A stretch of DNA of 64,000 nt from positions 61,194,691 to 61,258,690 of the forward strand of contig NC_079493.1 in assembly GCF_030052815.1 (NCBI RefSeq), given 5' to 3'. The translations under genes were made by a program, and so were the position numbers. This document shows positions 57,434-64,000 of the stretch, one piece after another (position 1 is the first letter of the stretch; each line of letters begins with the position of its first letter). The DNA comes from Hevea brasiliensis (taxonomy: Eukaryota > Streptophyta > Magnoliopsida > Malpighiales > Euphorbiaceae). A model generated the notes under the pieces. It saw only the letters and a program-made list of their open reading frames with translations, made no database searches and was not told where the DNA came from.

Positions 57434-58983
57434 AGGGGAAGAGCTGTAAGACCCTCACTTTAGCTAATCCATACATTCTATTGTTCTGGTGACCAATGTC
57501 TGTTCGGACAGCTAAAATGTCTAGAACTATATTTAAACTAGAGTGAATAATCATAAATAACTCAAATAATGATAATAAAAATTTAGGAAAAATTTAAGAA
57601 AAGAAATGCCATTAGGTTAAATGAGCCATGGCCACAGCGATGGGTGACCTAACAGGAAGCAACTGTGAAGACAGTTGTCGACCTTATACCCATGGAGAAA
57701 CCTTGTGAATTAATTTTTGAAACTCCAGTGAAGAATTATTGAGCCTTCGATGGCATTAGAATGCCAATAAAATGCTCAGAGAATTTTATCGATCTGTACA
57801 GACAATTTTAGCTCAACAAGCTAAACGAAGGGCATTTTGGTAATTTCACCTTCAGAGATGGTTTTTGACCAACTTGTCCAGTCGAGTAAGTGAAATTTAT
57901 GACATAAAATGTGAATTAATATTGATGAAAATTTTATTAAAAATGAGAAAAGAAAATAAGAAAAGAAAAGTAAAAAGAAATGTAAGTTAATGAGAATTAT
58001 GACATCATAATAATGTCATTTAAAATTTACCCACCAATCACCATTTAACAAATACACATAAAATAAATAAAAGGGGCTAAAAATAAAAGAAAAAGAGTAA
58101 TCTTCTTCCTTTGAACTAGACCGGCCAAAAATTCTCTCCCCTCTTCCTCTATTGATTCTCAACCAAAGCTCCATTTCCCTTTTCATTTCACCATAAACCC
58201 TCCTACTCCCTTCACTAAAACTCATCCTTGCACCTTGAATAATCCTTAGGCAGCAAAAAGAAAGAGAAAAGGTGAAGAATTTGATCTCTTGAAAAGCTCT
58301 CAAGTGAGGTTAGTGCCATATTTTTTTCTCTCACTCTTTTTAATTCTAGTTAGAACATCAAATTAAGTTAAGGAATTGTAAAATTTGAAGCAAATTGTAT
58401 ATGTTAGAGTTTCTTCAAATTTTCATCAGCCATGAACTTTCTTGAGTTTGATGACTTTTAATGGAATTAAAATGATGTAGGGATGTCCCTTGATGTGTAT
58501 AACTGAATTGAAAACCTTAGTTGTATGTATAATGTAAGTTTGGAGAAATTGGGAATTAGGGTTTTGAGAGAAATTAAGGTTTTGTTCATGTAATGGTAAA
58601 TGAACATTTTAATGGTCAATTAGTGACCATTTGGTAAGGTTTTACCATAAATTGAAGTGAATTATAGCATTGGAGATTGATTTGGTATGCTGCCCATTAG
58701 GTGCTAGAATCACTAGACTTGAGTCCAGTATGGGTGGGGAGTAATAACTTGATTTGTATAACTTCAATTAGTGCAAGGCCAATTGGAGGTTAAACTACAC
58801 ACATAATGACACAACTTTGATGAAGAAACCTTGCCCAGAAAATAGACTTAGGATGACCTAAAATGTGGCCAAATCCGGCTAACCAATTCTGGACCTAGTA
58901 AAAGTGACCAAACGAACAGTATTGTTCATTTGGCCATAACATTGTGTAGAGAGGTCCAAATGACCTGATTTTTGTGGCCATAT

Positions 58984-59055
58984 AAAGCTTAGACAATATA
59001 GAAAAACTTTCATGAATACAAAGCTTAGACAATATAGAAAAACTTTCATGAATAC
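58984..59055 (+). repeat. Perfect 36-bp tandem duplication in the LTR
   Basis: AAAGCTTAGACAATATAGAA and the following 16 bases occur at 58984-59019 and again, identical, at 59020-59055. The unit contains the TTTCATGAA core of the LTR module. Identity in an otherwise decayed LTR implies a recent local duplication. Confidence 0.9.
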
Positions 59056-59612
59056 CAGAAACTCAAATTCTGACCCGAACTAATTCAAATTGCTAATCAA
59101 AGTCAAGACACAAAAACTACCAGAACCATATTGGTGCCCAGAAATTCTGCGAATTGGCAATCCGGCCAGTTATGGTAAAAAGGCCATAACTTGAGCTACA
59201 AAACTCCAAATGGAGTGATTCAAAAAGGAAATTACACTAGACACATAAAGGAACAACTTTTATGAAGAAAGTTTAGCCAAATGTTCACTGTAGCAAAGTC
59301 CAATGGAACAGTAAACATGGACCACAAAATCTAGAATTTTAAAATAACATTTAAAAGGCTATGAATTGAGTTTGGTAACTAATGCCAACAAGTATAAAGT
59401 TCAAAATGTGGTATTTTGATGGCATTAGAATTTACAAATTTATTATGTACTAAAAAGTCAACATTTGTGTATATATAGAAAAATGAATAGTAATTACCAA
59501 ACCTCAAAAACAAGAAATTAAATAATTAACTTTATAAAATGCCCTAGTATGCCTAAAACGATTGGTTTGGATAGGTTGGCATGCCAATAGGGTTTCAATA
59601 GTAGTACAACAT

Positions 59613-59680
59613 ATAGCTTCATGCTATTCTGTGTTTTATGGCCTTTCGTGCCATTTTGTGTTATAATAGCCTTTGGCTAT
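59613..59680 (+). repeat. Three-hairpin array in the second Tekay LTR
   Basis: ATAGC/GCTAT (59613-59627), ATGGC/GCCAT (59638-59654) and ATAGCC/GGCTAT (59666-59680) are perfect stems. The first has the same TTCAT loop as the hairpin at 34986-35000 but A-T in place of a G-C pair, changed on both arms. Confidence 0.65.
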
Positions 59681-59771
59681 TTCGGTTATGTTAATATGTT
59701 TGGCCTTGTGCTCAATGACTAATATGGTTTAATAGCCATTCTGTTGCACACCTGGTACACACTATGTGACC

Positions 59772-62700
59772 TATCACACCCTATCCCTCTGTAAGGCATA
59801 ACATGATCCCGTAGTATACCTAATGAATTACCAACTTCGTCTACTGATAACCCATTAAATACACTACAAGGGATTTTAAAACTTTTCTTACTTCTTTTTA
59901 AAGTGGTGAGCACTATTTATAGGTATTAAATTTTTTTTTTTGAACTGAAGTGAAACAGCTAACACATTTGAATTATTAGTAATTTTTGTAAAAATTTTGG
60001 TAGAGTGCCATCTGTATTTTGAATAAAACAGTTCTTCAAAAACCTGTAAAAAGCACTTCAAATATATTTCTCAATCTCAAACTCCAACATTTAATCAACA
60101 CAAATCCACAATAATTTTTCAGTGTTTTCAAAGGCTGAGATAAAAGAAATATATCATAATATTTACAAACCAAAATAATTTACAATTTATTTTACAACTT
60201 CAATGTACAATTTTAATTTATAACTGCTCAAAACCAAGAACACTATATACATACAGTGAACATACATTACAATGCAAAATGCAAAATATGGTATACTCAA
60301 TATACCCGATGATCTCTCAGTGTAGTACTAGCAGCTTAGTCTGCTGCCCTGTTAGTCTGTCTACCTGCGACAGCAATGAAAAGCTATCGCTAAGCCATTG
60401 TCTCAGTGGTGCACAACATTAACCAAATACAACTTTAAATCACAAATCATAAGTCATGTAAATGGTGGATACTTAAAACCATAGTTAAATTCAAAAACAA
60501 TGAATGTCATAAAGAATTTAAACTCCATTTCACAATATCACAATAAATATCAATAAATCACACACACAGCTTAATCATGTTCCAAAGTTCAATTTGTCCC
60601 AAAAGCCGATGGCTAGTGAGGAATTCAATTCATCCCAAAAGCCGATAGCTAATGAGGAATAACATAGCTAGCTAGCAATAATATGAGTACTCATTCTATT
60701 CGTCCTCAACAGGCACACACCTTAACACTTCAGCCAGAGAGGGAATTCAATTCATCTCACTAGACAAGCTAGCGAGGAATTCAATCAATATACATGATAG
60801 CTGTGGTTTCAAACCATTTACAATGCTTTTCAATCAATAAGTATCCATCAAATATTAATCAAACAATTTTTCACAATTTAAAACAATAAACAAATAGTCA
60901 TAATTAATTTCAATTGAAAAATTCAAAAGAATTAGCTGTTGTGCACAAACCTTTGATAACTGTCTCTTGGCCTTGACTCAGTGTTTCCTTCCCCTTCCCT
61001 GAGTCTTTGCTAACTGAAACACACAATTTGAAGTGTTTCAGTACTCATTTAAACCGTCTCTAATAATAAGGCTTAATACTTAATTTATTGAATTCTATTA
61101 TTTCCTTAGTCAACCTAAGATGTTGACCCTCGATGCAGTCTAGGTGAATTAGGTTTTAATGTTACCAATGTGTCATATTTAATAGCCTTTTAGTGTTGGT
61201 ACATATTACCCAATTCATTTTCATGTATATTGCATTTTATTGCAATTTGTCGGATTCCGGTATACTAATTTGACCTAGTCGGATGATCTAGTTCCCTCGG
61301 TTTTCGGGTTTCAGTCAAAATTACAAACTTGTAGGTCTATGTCTTATTGCATGTGGGGTAAAATTTCAGGTCATTCTGATTTGTGTAGGCCAAGTTATGG
61401 TCAATCTACCAATGCTGGATAGAATGTATCAAAATGGTCACTTTAGGTCATTTTTAGGTCACTTTTGGTTCGGCCAGTTTTTGGACTTGAACTTGTGCAA
61501 GCTATTTGGCTTGGTTCTGGCCATTTCTGGGCTTCAGTGTCTTCATAAGAATAGTATATATATGTCTAAATTATTCATGGTCAAAATTTCAGGTCAATTG
61601 GACCTGTTTTGAGTGAGTTATGGCCAAAAAATCAACTACTGCCCAAATGGTCAATTTTCAGGCTTTCAAAGCACTAATCTGGATTTGGTCATTTTTGAAG
61701 TCACCTTCTAAACATAATTTTGGTAAGTTTCCTTCATGAAAGTTGGCACTTTTTGTGCCTAGTTTCACCTCCAATTGGTCTCTTACCAATTGGAGCCACA
61801 CACTTAAGGTTCTAAGCCAAAACATACACTGCCCCTGTAACATACTCTTCATCACATACCAAATGACACATTCAACACTTACCAAGTCACTTCCTTCATG
61901 CCATTTCTGGTTTGTACCATAACATAAACACATTTAGCAACTCATTTTTGGACATTTTGACAGCTTATAACCATTCTCAATATGCCCATTATAGTACAGA
62001 ATTTTCCAAGTCCAATTACAAACAATTTAACCACATGACATAGCTCATTTACATGTCCATATTCAAACCTTTATACACATATACATGCTGCCATAACAAG
62101 CACCATAATTCAATAACATAATTCCATAAACCAAACCATAAAAGAACACATTTTGGTCTACCCTTCAAAGTTGCCAATTATACATCTCCTTCAATTAGTT
62201 TCCAAGCTTCCAAAATCAAGTGTACTATCACATACATCTAGTATACATTATCCAATTTATTCCTACACACATAAACACTTACATCAACACTTTAATCTAC
62301 CATTTACATGCAAGGATAAACTGCTCTTATTGAAGTTCCATGGCTGCCAAAAATATACCTCTCCCTTAACTCATCAAACTTAAAAAATCCTTCCATAATT
62401 CAACTACCCACAACACCCATTCAAAGTTTAATGAAACAATAATTAGAAATACATACTTACCACTTTTGAAAACTCTTCAAAAACTCATCAAAACTTGATT
62501 TTCTTGCTGCCTATCTACTGTCCAAGTTGTGTAGAACAACTTTAGTGAAGGAAAATGTAAGGAAATTGGCTTGGATCATGGGAGAATGGAGCTTGGCCAT
62601 GGACGGCCATGGAGGAACTTCTTTCTTCTTGGTTTTGACTGGTATTGCAAAGGTGAGGAAGATGAATGATCTGCTATCCACATGGTGATTAAGTGTCCAC

Positions 62701-63303
62701 TTTATGGAGTTAGTGGAGCACCAAGTAAGGGTTTAATGTTTGTTTATTCTAAAGTTTTCATATTCCCACATTTAACTCCTATCTTTTGCTATTTAATTTA
62801 TGTACCACAAATTTAATTTTTCATGATATTTTCCAAGTGTAATATCATTTATTTTTAATGGAAATTCAGGTCAAAAGACAACTCAGGGTGTCAAATGACC
62901 ACAATGCCCTTGTTTGGGTTGCATTCCCGATTTTTTGATAACACCGAGTTTTATCGTTTTCTTGATTTTCCGTTTTTCTTTGTACTAAATAATTAAATTT
63001 TTTTTGATATTTCTAATGATATTTATACTTCAATAGGTCTTTAATTATATCTTAAAAATACTTTCCAGGGTTCCCCGCGGTGCAGGGCTAGTCAACGGTC
63101 CACGACGCAACTTCCCGATGCGGTCACCCATCGCTAAAGTTCTCAGCTCGTTTAACTTGGTTACATTTCATTGCTATTATTTTTCCTTTGTTTTTATTTT
63201 ATTTTCTTTTCTTGTATTTCATTATTTTATGTCTCTTCATCCATGTCTAAGTGTAGTTCTAGGCATCCTAGCTGTCTGGACAACACTGGTCACAGGAACA
63301 GTA
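59772..63303 (-). mobile_element. LTR of a minus-strand gypsy element, fused to truncated pol
   Basis: On the + strand it begins TATCACACCCTATCCC (TG mutated to TA), related to 42764. It ends within the conserved TCACAGGAACAGTA block, a few dozen bases short of the expected TGTTACA end, where integrase sequence starts. It shares a degenerate hairpin at 60390-60406 and 36-bp imperfect repeats (AAAAGCCGAT at 60601 and 60637). It is inserted into the LTR of the second Tekay element. Confidence 0.78.
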
Positions 63304-64000
63304 AAATCCATCGTTATTCTCTCCCATTTCCATTCTGGCACTGGTAGTGGATGTAACAACCCAGTTGGTACTTGATGCTCTGCCTTTACTTGCTGACAAG
63401 TTAGGAATTTTGACACAAACTCTCCCACATCTCTCTTCATACCCATCCACCAGTAATGCTCCTTTAGCCCTCTATACATTTTTGTACCACCAGGGTGCAT
63501 AGCAAAAGGAAACTCATGTGCTTCCTTCAAAATGATCTGCCTCAAATCAACATCATTAGGAACACACATTCTGCTTTGGTGTAGCAGTAAACCATCATCT
63601 CTGATTGAGAACTCTGGTTTCTTGCCCTGCCGGACTTCTTCCAACAGCTTCTGATACTTTTCATCATTTTGAGCAGCCATTCTGATCTGATCAATCAACA
63701 CTGGTTGTACTTGCCATGCAACTGCTGCCTGCCCATCATCATTAATCTCTAAGCTGGCATGTAATAACCTCAACTCATGTACCAAAGACAAAGGAGTAAC
63801 CCGTAGACTTGCCATAGTCTTGCGACTTAGGGCATCCGCCACAACATTAACTTTCCCTAGCTGATAGTCTATCAGACAATCATAGTCTTTTATCAAATCT
63901 AACCATCTCCTCTGTCTCAAATTCAACTCTTTCTGGGTGCCCAAATACTTCAAACTCTTATGATCTGTGTAGATGTAACATTTCTCCCTATACAAATAAT
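63304..64000 (-). pseudogene. pol: Truncated pol (RNase H to integrase core) of the minus-strand element
   Basis: Reading leftward from the window end: RNase H end ([37 protein letters not shown]), a linker, then the integrase zinc region ([19 protein letters not shown] and [13 protein letters not shown]) and [10 protein letters not shown]. The first Cys of the CX2C pair is Phe here. After MDF, which carries the first catalytic Asp, the ORF runs into LTR DNA and adds 21 foreign residues before stopping at 63237. The rest of integrase is deleted. The upstream frame is open to the window edge. Confidence 0.88.

Larger units (their letters stand above)
57445..59771 (+). mobile_element. 3' LTR of the second Tekay element, truncated by insertion
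   Basis: It starts TGTAAGACCCTCAC (one base off TGTAACACCC) after the purine tract. It keeps the AG-rich run (about 57950), TTTCATGAA modules and the hairpin array (59613-59680). It stops at CTATGTGAC, the point matching about 36968 in the 5' LTR, where a minus-strand LTR begins. The remainder should lie right of the window. Confidence 0.87.

Overview
The window is plant nuclear DNA made almost entirely of nested LTR retrotransposons; I found no host gene, rRNA or tRNA gene. The evidence is Ty1-copia elements with Angela-type LTRs and Ty3-gypsy chromoviruses of Tekay/Del type (C-terminal chromodomain, initiator-Met-tRNA primer sites), in AT-rich DNA typical of dicot intergenic heterochromatin. 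A woody dicot is plausible, but the species cannot be fixed from the sequence alone.

Layout. 1-3132: the last codons of a + strand Tekay pol and its 3.08-kb 3' LTR, inserted in the gag of an Angela element. 3133-10095: Angela copy 1 (gag remnant to RNase H), one Angela LTR (6668-8740), and a second internal fragment cut off by another Tekay LTR (10096-11956). 11957-12117 and 35952-36386 are two halves of an older gypsy-like fragment, split by a Tekay solo LTR (12118-14070 plus 34819-35951, exact AATTT target duplication). Inside that solo LTR sits a complete but decayed minus-strand Tekay element (14071-34813). Inside its 5' LTR sits a + strand gag-only element with 4.2-kb LTRs (23180-32808, exact ACTAT duplication). 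This nest is at least four levels deep.

36387-36746 is a 360-bp TRIM with 111-bp LTRs. From 36747 a second Tekay element (+) runs to 59771. It is broken by an Angela LTR remnant that itself carries a minus-strand gypsy LTR (40892-46485), and by a complete Angela element (47724-57272, exact GAGAA duplication). From 59772 to the window end lies a third, minus-strand gypsy element whose LTR is joined to a truncated integrase.

Only one long domain-bearing ORF is intact: the 292-aa gag at 27539-28417. All other retroelement genes are broken by stops, frameshifts or deletions. The most unusual signals are a 74-bp intron-like block at the same integrase site in two Tekay copies, the gag-only element with an in-frame shortened Gag, and two sets of short hairpins in gypsy LTRs whose stems keep pairing while their sequence changes.
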